Shown here one piece after another: positions 16,663 to 24,135 of a stretch of DNA of 24,875 nucleotides. Numbering within the stretch: position 1 is the first letter of the stretch; every line of letters starts with the position of its first letter. The DNA lies in NCBI GenBank assembly GCA_023415035.1, contig JAEZLX010000192.1, positions 1 through 24,875 on the forward strand, read 5' to 3'. The notes below the pieces were generated by a model. The model was not told the origin of the DNA. It worked only from the letters and a program-made list of their open reading frames with translations, and ran no database searches. The DNA is from Pseudomonadota bacterium (GTDB lineage: Bacteria; Pseudomonadota; Gammaproteobacteria; Burkholderiales; Burkholderiaceae_C). The translations under genes and the position numbers were made by a program.

Positions 16663-17436
16663 ATGACAACAACCTCGCCACCCGCCTCGCCCGGCCTGCG
16701 CCTGTTCGACCTGCTCGAGGTGCTGGTGCGCGAGGGCCGCCCGCTGACGCTGGCCGAGGCGGTGGCCGCCAGCGGCTGGCCCAAACCGACCGTGCACCGC
16801 CTGCTGGGCCAGCTGGAAGCGGGCGAGCTGCTGGCGCGCGAACCCGACGGGCGCCGCTACGCGGTGGCACCGCGCCTGCTGCAGCTGGCCGAGTCGGCCC
16901 TGGCCGGCAGCACGCAGCAGGGTGTGCGCCATGCGGTGCTGCGCCAGCTCGTGGCCGAAGTGGGGGAAAGCTGCAATCTCACGGCCCTCTCGAGCGCCGA
17001 GGTCGTGTACCTGGACCGCATCGAATCGGCCTTTCCTCTGCAGTTCAACCTGCGGCCGGGCACCCGCGTGCCGATCCACTGCTCGGCCAGCGGGAAGCTG
17101 CTGCTGGCCCACCTGCCGGCCGCCCAGCGCAACGCCTTGCTCGACGGCATGCCGCTGACACGCTACACCGCCACCACGCTGTGCAGCCGCGAGGCGCTGG
17201 AGGCCGAATTCCGCCGCATCCGCAAGGACGGCTATGCCGTGGACGCCGAGGAGTTCGTGGAGGGCCTGGTGTGCGTGGCCGTGCCCGTGCCGGCGCGACA
17301 AAGCGGTGGACTGCCGCGTTGCGCGGTGGCGCTGCAGGCACCGGCGGCGCGCATGAGCCTGGCCCAGGCCATCGACCGCCTGCCACGCCTGCAGGCTGCC
17401 GCCCAGGCCCTGGCGCGTACCTGGGGTGTGGCCTGA
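16663..17436 (+). CDS. IclR-family transcriptional regulator
   Basis: The protein has 257 residues. The N-terminal winged helix-turn-helix (LFDLLEVLVREGRPLTLAEA, then KPTVHRLLGQLEAGEL) is at about residues 13-65. The C-terminal effector domain has VVYLDRIES, HCSASGKLLLAHLP and DAEEFVEGLVCVAVPV, all typical of IclR. These regulators sense aromatic or other organic metabolites and repress or activate adjacent catabolic genes. The ATG at 16663 is used because the conserved N-terminus begins just after it. It is divergent from the SDR-monooxygenase-symporter unit and very probably controls it and itself. Confidence 0.95.
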   Translation: MTTTSPPASPGLRLFDLLEVLVREGRPLTLAEAVAASGWPKPTVHRLLGQLEAGELLAREPDGRRYAVAPRLLQLAESALAGSTQQGVRHAVLRQLVAEVGESCNLTALSSAEVVYLDRIESAFPLQFNLRPGTRVPIHCSASGKLLLAHLPAAQRNALLDGMPLTRYTATTLCSREALEAEFRRIRKDGYAVDAEEFVEGLVCVAVPVPARQSGGLPRCAVALQAPAARMSLAQAIDRLPRLQAAAQALARTWGVA

Positions 17437-17779
17437 GCGCATCCGGCCGGACATCGCACACCAAAAAACCAGAAAAAATATTCTTCTGTACTTTTATTGA
17501 AAACTGGAATATGATGCGTCTCATGGCGAGGCGGATGGCCCCATCCCGCACCTTGCCAAACCGGTGGCGACCCAGGCCCCGGTCCGCTGCGGCGATTGCC
17601 GCGCGCGTGGTCCCGCCGAGCTAAGGACCCCTCGTTCTCTCCCCAACCAACCAGCTTTCCTGGCACTGCCCATGGCCACCCGGCCGCAGGCTCTGCCGCG
17701 ACCTCTCCTGCGCTGCCACGCATCGCCCACCCGGGCCGCCGGCGCGCAACTCTCTCTCTCGTTCTGAAAGGCTCTCCAA
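17437..17779. other. Long leader region upstream of the RRM gene
   Basis: This gap of 343 bases holds no convincing protein gene. A perfect TCCGGCCGGA palindrome lies at 17442-17451, just after the iclR stop. An A/T-rich block follows at 17461-17516 with a possible -10 element TATGAT (17510-17515). The remaining 260 bases are C-rich and would form a long 5' untranslated leader ending in GAAAGG, 12-13 bases before the RRM start. Short open frames here have no ribosome sites and biased composition. Confidence 0.45.
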
Positions 17780-18088
17780 ATGAGCAACACCAAACTGTAC
17801 GTGGGCAACCTGCCTTACTCCATCGACGACGGCGCCCTGCAGCACAACTTTTCCGAATTTGGTGACGTCACGTCCGCCAAGGTCATGACCGACCGCGACA
17901 GCGGCCGCTCCAAAGGCTTCGGCTTTGTCGAAATGGGCACGGCCGAGCAGGCCGAGGCCGCCATCCGTGGCCTCAACGGCATGTCCGTCGGCGGCCGCTC
18001 GATCGTCGTGAACATCTCGCGCCCGAAGGAAAGCACGGGCGGCGGCTATGGCGGTGGTTACCGCAGCGAACGCCGTTCGGCCTACTGA
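17780..18088 (+). CDS. RRM-domain RNA-binding protein
   Basis: The protein has 102 residues and a single RNA recognition motif. RNP2 is KLYVGNLPYS at residues 5-14 and RNP1 is SKGFGFVEM at about 44-52. The C-terminal tail is Gly/Tyr-rich (GGGYGGGYRSERRSAY). Small bacterial RRM proteins of this shape bind single-stranded RNA; in cyanobacteria many are cold-induced. It is a stand-alone gene with a long leader and a strong terminator, which suggests post-transcriptional control and abundant expression (inference). Confidence 0.95.
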   Translation: MSNTKLYVGNLPYSIDDGALQHNFSEFGDVTSAKVMTDRDSGRSKGFGFVEMGTAEQAEAAIRGLNGMSVGGRSIVVNISRPKESTGGGYGGGYRSERRSAY

Positions 18089-18146
18089 GCCGGCGCCGGT
18101 ACGCTCCTCCGGCTGGCCCTGACGGGCCGGCCGCGGACGCACCCAC

Positions 18147-18177
18147 AAAAAACCCGCCCCAACAGGGCGGGTTTTTT
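18147..18177. terminator. Strong bidirectional rho-independent terminator
   Basis: AAAAAACCCGCCC (18147-18159) pairs perfectly with GGGCGGGTTTTTT (18165-18177) around a five-base loop. A-tract and T-tract flank the GC stem symmetrically, so it can stop transcription of the RRM gene from the left and of the PACE gene from the right. Confidence 0.93.
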
Positions 18178-18193
18178 CATGTCCGCAAGGCTG

Positions 18194-18613
18194 TCACTGT
18201 GCCGAGGCGGGCAGGCCGAACACCTTGTCGAAGGCCAGGTTGAAAACGAAGGTGTAGACGAGAAAGAAGACGATCAGCCCCGCTTCCAGCCAGAAGGCAT
18301 CCCACAGGCTGATGCCGAACCACCAAGCGAACATCGGCACCAGGGTGACCACAAGGCCGCCCTCGAACCCGATGGCGTGCGCCACGCGGCGCATCACGCT
18401 GCGGCCGCGCTTGGTCTGGCGCGCTTCCCAACGCTCGAACAGGGCTTTGAAGACGATGTTCCAGATGATGGCGATGGCCGAGGCGGCCACGGCGGCCACG
18501 CTGGCGCGACCGCCGCCCTGGCCCGAGGCCAGCGCCAGCAGGAGGCTGGACACCAGGATGGCGATCAGTTCGTAGAGAGAGACGTAGACGACTCGGCGTT
18601 TGATACCTTGCAT
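18194..18613 (-). CDS. PACE-family multidrug/proton efflux transporter (AceI-like)
   Basis: The protein has 139 residues and four hydrophobic helices arranged as two bacterial transmembrane pairs. Motifs RRVVYVSLYELIAILVSS near the start, WNIVFKALFERWEA at the end of helix 2, HAIGFEGGLV at the start of helix 3 and YTFVFNLAFDKVF at the end match the PACE family. AceI in Acinetobacter exports chlorhexidine; others export short-chain diamines. The conserved membrane Glu is present in SLYEL. The ATG at 18613 has no clear ribosome site, but it directly precedes the conserved RRVVYVSLYE. It is divergent from a LysR gene, 75 bases away, the usual regulator arrangement for this family. Confidence 0.93.
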   Translation of the reverse strand: MQGIKRRVVYVSLYELIAILVSSLLLALASGQGGGRASVAAVAASAIAIIWNIVFKALFERWEARQTKRGRSVMRRVAHAIGFEGGLVVTLVPMFAWWFGISLWDAFWLEAGLIVFFLVYTFVFNLAFDKVFGLPASAQ

Positions 18614-18653
18614 GATGGCCGCGATGTTAAACCTGCTTTTCTGACAAAAAAAG

Positions 18654-18684
18654 TCAATATCTATCAATTTTTCTGATAGATTGA
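18654..18684. promoter_or_regulatory. Dyad operator between PACE and LysR genes
   Basis: TCTATCA (18660-18666) and TGATAGA (18674-18680) form a perfect inverted repeat with a 7-base AT spacer. Outer TCAAT (18654-18658) and ATTGA (18680-18684) extend the symmetry. The ATC-N-GAT spacing includes a T-N11-A type LysR site. The right arm ends five bases before the LysR start, so binding should also repress lysR itself. Confidence 0.65.
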
Positions 18685-18688
18685 CCGC

Positions 18689-19585
18689 ATGGCGGCGTTC
18701 AGCAGCGACAACGTGCAGGTGTTCCTGGTCGTGCTCGACCACGGCTCGTTCTCGGCCGCGGCCCGTCACCTGGGGCGCGTGCCCTCGGCCGTGAGCATGA
18801 CCATCGCTCAACTCGAAGCCGAGCTGGATCTGGTGCTGTTCGACCGCAGCACGCGCGAGACGCGGCCCACGGCGGTGGCGCGGGCGCTGGAGCCACAGGC
18901 ACGCCAGCTTGCGCGGCAGCTCAGGCAACTGCAAACCCATGCGGAGCAACTGCACCAGGGGCTAGAGCGGCGCCTGACGCTGGCCATCGCGCCGGAGCTG
19001 CTGTCCGCCCCCTGGAGCCAGCCGCTGGCCGTGCTCGCGCGCGAGTTTCCCTCGCTGGACGTGGAAGTGCTGTCAGCGCCTCAGGCCGACGCCCTGCGCA
19101 TGCTGTTCGCGGGCGAGGCGCACCTGGCGCTGGTGTTCGAGCGCCCGGCCGCCGACGAGCGCGAGTCGTTCCAGGAAGTGGGGCAGGAAATCCTCGTGGC
19201 CGTGATGTCGCCCGATCACCCCGACGCCAGATCCCGGCAGGGACAGCTGCGACTGGAGGACCTGGTGGACATCCGGCAGGTGGCGGTGGCCGGCCGCGAT
19301 CGTCGCGGCGCAGACCCGCGCCTGCTGCTGGCACGCCAGATATGGCGCACCGACAGCCACCTGGGCACGCTGAGCCTGGTGCAGGCCGGCCTGGGCTGGG
19401 CCTTTCTGCCCAAGCGCCTCGTGGAGCCGCTGGTGGCTGCGGGGCAGCTGGTGGAAATCCGCTTCGGCAACGTGACCGGACAGCTCCGGCTGTGGGTGGA
19501 CGTGGTCTGGCCAAACGACCGGCCGCTGGGCCTGGGTGCCAAGCGCTTCATCGAGCTGATGCGGCAGACGGCCGCGTCAAGCTGA
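18689..19585 (+). CDS. LysR-family transcriptional regulator
   Basis: The protein has 298 residues. The N-terminal winged helix-turn-helix (FLVVLDHGSFSAAARHLGRV, PSAVSMTIAQLEAEL, LFDRSTRETRPT) spans about residues 10-58 and is followed by a linker helix and a periplasmic-binding-protein-like effector domain ending in VVWPNDRPLGLGAKRFIELM. It is divergent from the PACE efflux gene with a dyad in the gap and is therefore probably the AceR-like activator of that pump, responding to its substrate. The ATG at 18689 is well supported by the conserved N-terminus but has no strong ribosome site. Confidence 0.95.
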   Translation: MAAFSSDNVQVFLVVLDHGSFSAAARHLGRVPSAVSMTIAQLEAELDLVLFDRSTRETRPTAVARALEPQARQLARQLRQLQTHAEQLHQGLERRLTLAIAPELLSAPWSQPLAVLAREFPSLDVEVLSAPQADALRMLFAGEAHLALVFERPAADERESFQEVGQEILVAVMSPDHPDARSRQGQLRLEDLVDIRQVAVAGRDRRGADPRLLLARQIWRTDSHLGTLSLVQAGLGWAFLPKRLVEPLVAAGQLVEIRFGNVTGQLRLWVDVVWPNDRPLGLGAKRFIELMRQTAASS

Positions 19586-19620
19586 CCCGGCGGAGGCTTC
19601 GGGTCGGCCCGCGTCGGCCA

Positions 19621-20073
19621 TCAGCCACCGCTTTGGACCACCAGGCGGTTGTCCACCGACACCACGCCTTCGACGCCCTGGGCAAGGCTGGTTGCCCGCT
19701 CGCGCGAGGTCTCGTCGGGTGCCGGGCCGGTGAGCGTCACGCGGCCTGCCTCCGTGTCAACGTCAATCTGCAGCGCCTTGAGCTGCTCGTCGGCGGCCAG
19801 CGCAGCGTTGATCTTGGTGGTGATCATCGCGTCGGCCGCGGCGATGGCGGCATCGTCTGCCGCGTTGCTCACGGCTTCGCCGGCGCGGTCCATCGCATTG
19901 CCGACGTCCTGCCCCGCCTGGGAGGCTGCCGACTCGGTGTTGGCGATGGCGTTGTCGATCTGCTGGCCCACGGTCTGATCTTCCCTGGACTGGTCACAGG
20001 CCATGAGGGTGAAGGCGGCGGCCGTGGCGCCCAGCACGAGGGCCAGGCGATGGCGGATGGGGGTCGTGTTCAT
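19621..20073 (-). CDS. BON-domain lipoprotein
   Basis: The protein has 150 residues. A signal peptide ends in the lipobox FTLMAC, so it is a lipoprotein anchored in the inner or outer membrane. An Ala-rich linker (about residues 30-80, with repeated A-x-x-A patterns suggestive of helix) leads to one BON domain, ITTKINAALAADEQLKALQI and VDTEAGRVTLTG with VVSVDNRLVV. BON domains bind membranes or ligands and occur in osmotic-stress proteins such as OsmY. The start at 20073 is set by AGGAG upstream. It lies 37 bases after csbD and shares its operon. Confidence 0.9.
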   Translation of the reverse strand: MNTTPIRHRLALVLGATAAAFTLMACDQSREDQTVGQQIDNAIANTESAASQAGQDVGNAMDRAGEAVSNAADDAAIAAADAMITTKINAALAADEQLKALQIDVDTEAGRVTLTGPAPDETSRERATSLAQGVEGVVSVDNRLVVQSGG

Positions 20074-20110
20074 GATGGTCTCCTGAAACATCGGTGCGCA
20101 TCGAGGCGCA

Positions 20111-20329
20111 TCAGGGTTTGAACCAGTGGTCGTTGGCCTTGCGCTCGAATTCGGCCACCTGTTTCTCGGCCTCGTCCTTGGCGATGCCGTAGCGCTCCTG
20201 GAGCTTGCCCGCTAGCTGCTCGCGGCGGCCGGCCACGACATCGAAGTCGTCGTCGGTGAGCTTGCCCCACTGCTCGACCACCTTGCCCTTGATCTGCTTC
20301 CAGTTGCCTTCGATCCGTTCCCAGTTCAT
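20111..20329 (-). CDS. CsbD-family stress protein
   Basis: The protein has 72 residues: MNWERIEGNWKQIKGKVVEQ, then WGKLTDDDFDVVAGRREQLA and GKLQERYGIAKDEAEKQV. This is the complete CsbD fold, a small charged helical protein of general stress regulons with unknown molecular role. AAGGAG lies 6-7 bases before the ATG at 20329, a near-ideal ribosome site. It is the first gene of a two-gene unit with the BON lipoprotein. The 207-base gap upstream (20330-20536) should hold the promoter; I found no clear boxes in it. Confidence 0.95.
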   Translation of the reverse strand: MNWERIEGNWKQIKGKVVEQWGKLTDDDFDVVAGRREQLAGKLQERYGIAKDEAEKQVAEFERKANDHWFKP

Positions 20330-20536
20330 GTGTCTCTCCTTGAATGTGTGATGAATGCCGGTGACCGGACGGGGCCGGTCCCTGGATCGGCAACGCGCCC
20401 GCCCGATCGGGCAACGCTGTTCATTCACTGTAGGAAAGGAGGCACGCGCGGGCTGTCGGCGCCGGTAGCCACGCCGTGTAGGACAAGGCCGCACGCCGGA
20501 TGTCGGGATGTGTCCGGTTGTGACGCGACGGCGCCC

Positions 20537-22240
20537 TCAGGGCGTGTCCGGCGCGTCGGCCACGGGCCGGGCGTCATGGCCGGTGGCGCGCATCGCTGCC
20601 GGCGCTTCCGCGTCCAGTGGCGGGTGGCCCTGTGTCCCGGCCGTGCCAGCCTGGCCTTCTTCGTGCAGCCGCCCCTGCGCCAGGTAGCGGCACATGCGCC
20701 AGATGTGGTGGGCGCTGCGCCCGATCCAGCGGTAAATGTCGGTGCGGTGCAGGGCGTCGGAAGCGCCGCCCGGTCCCATCGGCATCCGGCGCAACACGTC
20801 CTGGCGGCGCGCGGCCGCCTCGGCGGCCATGGCAACCGCCGCCAGCTCCAGCTGATCCATGCAGCGGGCCAGGTTTCGGTCGGCCAGTCCCTGCCGCGCG
20901 ACACCGGCCACGCGCAGGCCATGCTCGCGCGCCCACTGGTAGTCATGCCCTTCCAGGGGCACCGATACCTGCGCCAGATCGTGCAGATGCGCGTGCAGGC
21001 GCAGCAGGTGGTCAATGGCATGCAGCTGTGCGATGCGCGCGGCCACCCGCGCCTCGTCCTCTGCCGGCAACTGGATCCGGCCGACGAAGTCGTACACGCG
21101 GTCGATCTCGTCGTCGAGCATGCGCAGCCGCGCGTTGAGCGTGTCGCCGCCTTCGCCTTTCAGCCGCGCCTCGAAGAGGTCCAGCGCATCGGCCGCCAGC
21201 CGTTCCAGCGCGCGCTCGGAAGCCTCCAGCGCCACATCGGGCAACGCCAGCAGGCTGGCGTCAAGGTGGGCCGTGGCCTCGCCCTTCACATCCGGCACTA
21301 GGCGCGCGATCCAGCGCGAGAAGGGCCCCGCAACGGGCAGGAACAGCAGCACCCCGACGGCGATGAACAATGTGTGGAAAGCCGCCAGGCTGCTCGCGCC
21401 GGCATCCAGGCCGGCGTGGGCGTTGAGCCAGTCGATGACACGATGGAACAGGGGCAGCAGGACGATGGCGATGATGCCCGCCCCGGCGTTGAACAGCACA
21501 TAGGCCAGCGCCGTCCGCTTGGCATGCACGGTGCCGCCGATGGCCGAGATCACGCCCGTGAGCGTGGTCCCGATGGCCGCGCCCACAACCAGGGCCGCCG
21601 CCTGGTCGAAGTTGATGACCTCGCCGTGCAGGGCCGTGAGCGTGGTGGCGATGGCCGCCGTGGACGACTGCATGATGGCGGTCATGGTCAGCCCCACCAG
21701 CATCACCGCCATGCGGGCGCCATAGCCACCGGCCGGCAGCGAGGCCAGATTGAAGACGCCCGCCAGCGCCTGCATGCCCTTGGACAGGGTGTCCAGCCCG
21801 GTGAACATCAGCCCGAAGCCCGCCAGTGCCAGGCCCAGATCGGTCACACGACCTCGGCCCAGCAGCTTCAGGAACGCGCCGATGCCGATCAGCGGCATGG
21901 TGTAGTAGCCCAGGCTGATCTTGAGACCCAGCCCGGCCACGATCCAGCCGGTGGCGGTGTTGCCCAGGCTCGCGCCGAGCAGCACGCCGACGGCCTGCGA
22001 GGCACCGATCAGGCCCGCGCTGACAAAACCGATCAGCGTTACCGTGGTGGCGGTGGACGACTGCACCAGCATGGTCACCAGGGTGCCGGACGCGAAGGCG
22101 CGGAACGGGCTGCCGGTGAAGCGCGTGAGCGCGCGCTGCAGGGCGCCGCCGGCAAAGCCGACCAGGCCCTGCGACAGCAGCATCATGCCGATGAGGAACA
22201 GCCCCAGGCCACCCGCGAAAGGAAACAGGATCTCGGACAT
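20537..22240 (-). CDS. Na/Pi cotransporter family protein (NptA/YjbB-like)
   Basis: The protein has 567 residues. The N-terminal half is a membrane domain with two inverted repeats, each with the QSST signature: LVQSSTATTVTL at about residue 59 and IMQSSTAAIATT at about 190. This marks the PF02690 sodium/phosphate cotransporters. The C-terminal part (about 330-530) is a soluble helical, PhoU-like domain rich in His and Arg. Such proteins in bacteria often export or balance phosphate. The Pro/Ala-rich tail of about 40 residues is not conserved as far as I can see. The ATG at 22240 lacks a good ribosome site. It is divergent from the antiporter gene, 132 bases away. Confidence 0.92.
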   Translation of the reverse strand: MSEILFPFAGGLGLFLIGMMLLSQGLVGFAGGALQRALTRFTGSPFRAFASGTLVTMLVQSSTATTVTLIGFVSAGLIGASQAVGVLLGASLGNTATGWIVAGLGLKISLGYYTMPLIGIGAFLKLLGRGRVTDLGLALAGFGLMFTGLDTLSKGMQALAGVFNLASLPAGGYGARMAVMLVGLTMTAIMQSSTAAIATTLTALHGEVINFDQAAALVVGAAIGTTLTGVISAIGGTVHAKRTALAYVLFNAGAGIIAIVLLPLFHRVIDWLNAHAGLDAGASSLAAFHTLFIAVGVLLFLPVAGPFSRWIARLVPDVKGEATAHLDASLLALPDVALEASERALERLAADALDLFEARLKGEGGDTLNARLRMLDDEIDRVYDFVGRIQLPAEDEARVAARIAQLHAIDHLLRLHAHLHDLAQVSVPLEGHDYQWAREHGLRVAGVARQGLADRNLARCMDQLELAAVAMAAEAAARRQDVLRRMPMGPGGASDALHRTDIYRWIGRSAHHIWRMCRYLAQGRLHEEGQAGTAGTQGHPPLDAEAPAAMRATGHDARPVADAPDTP

Positions 22241-22372
22241 GATGCCATTGTCGTCAAGCGACAGCCCGGCGGGATTGGGGGTGCGCGCTACACAAAGTCA
22301 TGCGCGCAAACGACACCCTATGTTAATGTTGACCCACACTGTCCACCCGCCCGCCACGAAAGGCGCCCGGCC

Positions 22373-24097
22373 ATGCCGCACGACGTCAGCCTCATCGCCA
22401 CCATCGCTGCTGGCTTCGGCCTGGCGATGGTGTTCGGCCTGATCGCCAGCCGGCTCAACATGCCGTCGCTGGTGGGCTACCTGCTGGCGGGCATCGTCGT
22501 CAGCCCCTCCACCCCGGGCTTCGTCGCCGACATCGGACTGGCCGGGCAGCTGGCCGAGATCGGCGTGATGCTGCTGATGTTCGGCGTCGGGCTGCACTTT
22601 TCCCTGAAGGACCTGCTGGCGGTCAAGCGCATCGCGGTGCCCGGCGCGATCGTGCAGATCGCGGTGGCCACGCTGCTGGGCACGGGCATCTCGCTGACCT
22701 GGGGCTGGCCGCTGGGCGGGGCCATCGTCTTCGGCCTGTGCCTGTCGGTGGCCAGCACGGTGGTGCTGCTGCGCGCGCTCGAATCGCGCGGCCTGCTGCA
22801 CTCGATCAACGGGCAGATCGCCGTCGGCTGGCTGGTGGTGGAAGACCTGGCCATGGTGCTGGTGCTGGTGCTGCTGCCGGCGCTGGCCGGCCTGTTCACG
22901 GCTGCCGACGGCCAGGACCTGAGCCCGGCCAGCATGAGCGACATCTGGGCCACCGTGGGCATCACGCTGGCCAAGGTCACCGCCTTCATCGTGCTGATGC
23001 TGGTGGTCGGCCGGCGGGTACTGCCCAAGCTGCTGTGGTGGGTCGCGCGCACCGGTTCACAGGAGCTGTTCACGCTCGCCGTGGTGGCCACGGCCGTGGG
23101 CGTGGCCTTCGGTGCTGCGATGCTGTTCGATGTGTCGTTCGCGCTCGGGGCCTTTTTCGCCGGCATGATGATGCGCGAATCCGAGTTCAGCCACCGCGCG
23201 GCCGACGAGTCGCTGCCGCTGCGCGACGCCTTCGCAGTGCTGTTCTTCGTTTCGGTGGGCATGCTGTTCGACCCGGCCGTGATCTGGGACCAGCCATTCA
23301 AGCTGCTGGCGGTGATCGCCATCATCTTCGTGGGCAAGACGGCGGCGGCGGTGGCGCTGGTGCTGGCCTTCAATTACCCGCTCAACACCGCGCTCACGGT
23401 GGGCGCGAGCCTGGCGCAGATCGGCGAGTTCTCATTCATCCTTGCCGGGCTGGGCGTGGGCCTGGGCCTGATGCCGCCCGAAGGCCAGAGTCTGGTGCTG
23501 GCCGGCGCGCTGATCTCGATCGCGCTCAACCCGGCCGCCTTCACGCTGTCGGCACCCTTGCGCGAGTGGGTGCTGGCGCGTTCGGCGCTGGCCCGGCGGC
23601 TGGAGATGCGGGACGACCCGCTGGCCGAACTCCCCATGTCCACCGACCACCGCTTGCTCAGCGGCCAGGTGGTGCTGGTCGGCTATGGCCGTGTGGGCCG
23701 GCGCATCGCGGCGGCGCTGCAGGACCACGGCCTGCCTTTCGTGGTGGCCGAACAGAACCGGGAGCTGGTCGATGCGCTGCGGCGCGACAAGGTGGCCGCC
23801 GTCAGCGGCGACGCCAGCACGCCCGAGGTCCTGATCCAGGCGCACATCGCACGCGCCGCCATGCTGGTGGTTGCGATCCCGGACGCGGTGAACGTGCGCC
23901 GCATGGTCGAGATCGCGCGCACGCTCAACCCGGACATCGAGGTGGTGCTGCGCACCCACAGCGAGGAGGAGGCCGAGCTGCTGCGCCGCGAAAGCCTGGG
24001 TGCGGTTTTCCTGGGCGAGCAGGAGCTAGCACGCGGCATGGCGGCACACGTCCTCTCGCGCGTAGCGGCGCCGGTGTCCTCCCATTCCCGGCTATGA
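22373..24097 (+). CDS. ybaL: YbaL-type cation/proton antiporter with TrkA-N domain
   Basis: The protein has 574 residues, close to the 558 of E. coli YbaL. Roughly residues 1-390 are a CPA2 (KefB-type) antiporter with about 12 hydrophobic segments, including LVGYLLAGIVVSP, GVMLLMFGVGLHFSLKDLLA, DVSFALGAFFAGMMMRESE, PLRDAFAVLFFVSVGMLFDP and LAQIGEFSFILAGLG. A cytoplasmic RCK/TrkA-N domain follows (about 420-560) with the nucleotide-binding VVLVGYGRVGRRIAAAL. These proteins move potassium or protons and are gated by nucleotides or thiols. The start at 22373 has GAAAGG upstream and matches the YbaL N-terminus; the open frame further upstream lies over the Na/Pi gene and is not coding. Confidence 0.93.
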   Translation: MPHDVSLIATIAAGFGLAMVFGLIASRLNMPSLVGYLLAGIVVSPSTPGFVADIGLAGQLAEIGVMLLMFGVGLHFSLKDLLAVKRIAVPGAIVQIAVATLLGTGISLTWGWPLGGAIVFGLCLSVASTVVLLRALESRGLLHSINGQIAVGWLVVEDLAMVLVLVLLPALAGLFTAADGQDLSPASMSDIWATVGITLAKVTAFIVLMLVVGRRVLPKLLWWVARTGSQELFTLAVVATAVGVAFGAAMLFDVSFALGAFFAGMMMRESEFSHRAADESLPLRDAFAVLFFVSVGMLFDPAVIWDQPFKLLAVIAIIFVGKTAAAVALVLAFNYPLNTALTVGASLAQIGEFSFILAGLGVGLGLMPPEGQSLVLAGALISIALNPAAFTLSAPLREWVLARSALARRLEMRDDPLAELPMSTDHRLLSGQVVLVGYGRVGRRIAAALQDHGLPFVVAEQNRELVDALRRDKVAAVSGDASTPEVLIQAHIARAAMLVVAIPDAVNVRRMVEIARTLNPDIEVVLRTHSEEEAELLRRESLGAVFLGEQELARGMAAHVLSRVAAPVSSHSRL

Positions 24098-24135
24098 GCC
24101 GAGAGGCATGCGACAACACCCCGGAGGATGCCCCC

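Noticed and set aside
16570..17454. A minus-strand extension of the SDR frame across the iclR gene
   Set aside because: It is antisense to a full IclR protein; the SDR fold begins at the ATG at 16569.
17564..17767. A 67-codon frame in the RRM leader
   Set aside because: There is no ribosome site and no motif, and its composition follows the C-rich base content of the leader.
19584..19604. GACCCG/CGGGTC hairpin after the LysR gene
   Set aside because: The stem has only six base pairs with a long loop and no T tract, so it is not a credible terminator.
21374..22372. An N-terminal extension of about 330 residues on the antiporter
   Set aside because: It is antisense to the Na/Pi gene and has a low-complexity, Gln/Arg/His-rich sequence. 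The YbaL-like protein clearly begins at 22373 with a ribosome site.
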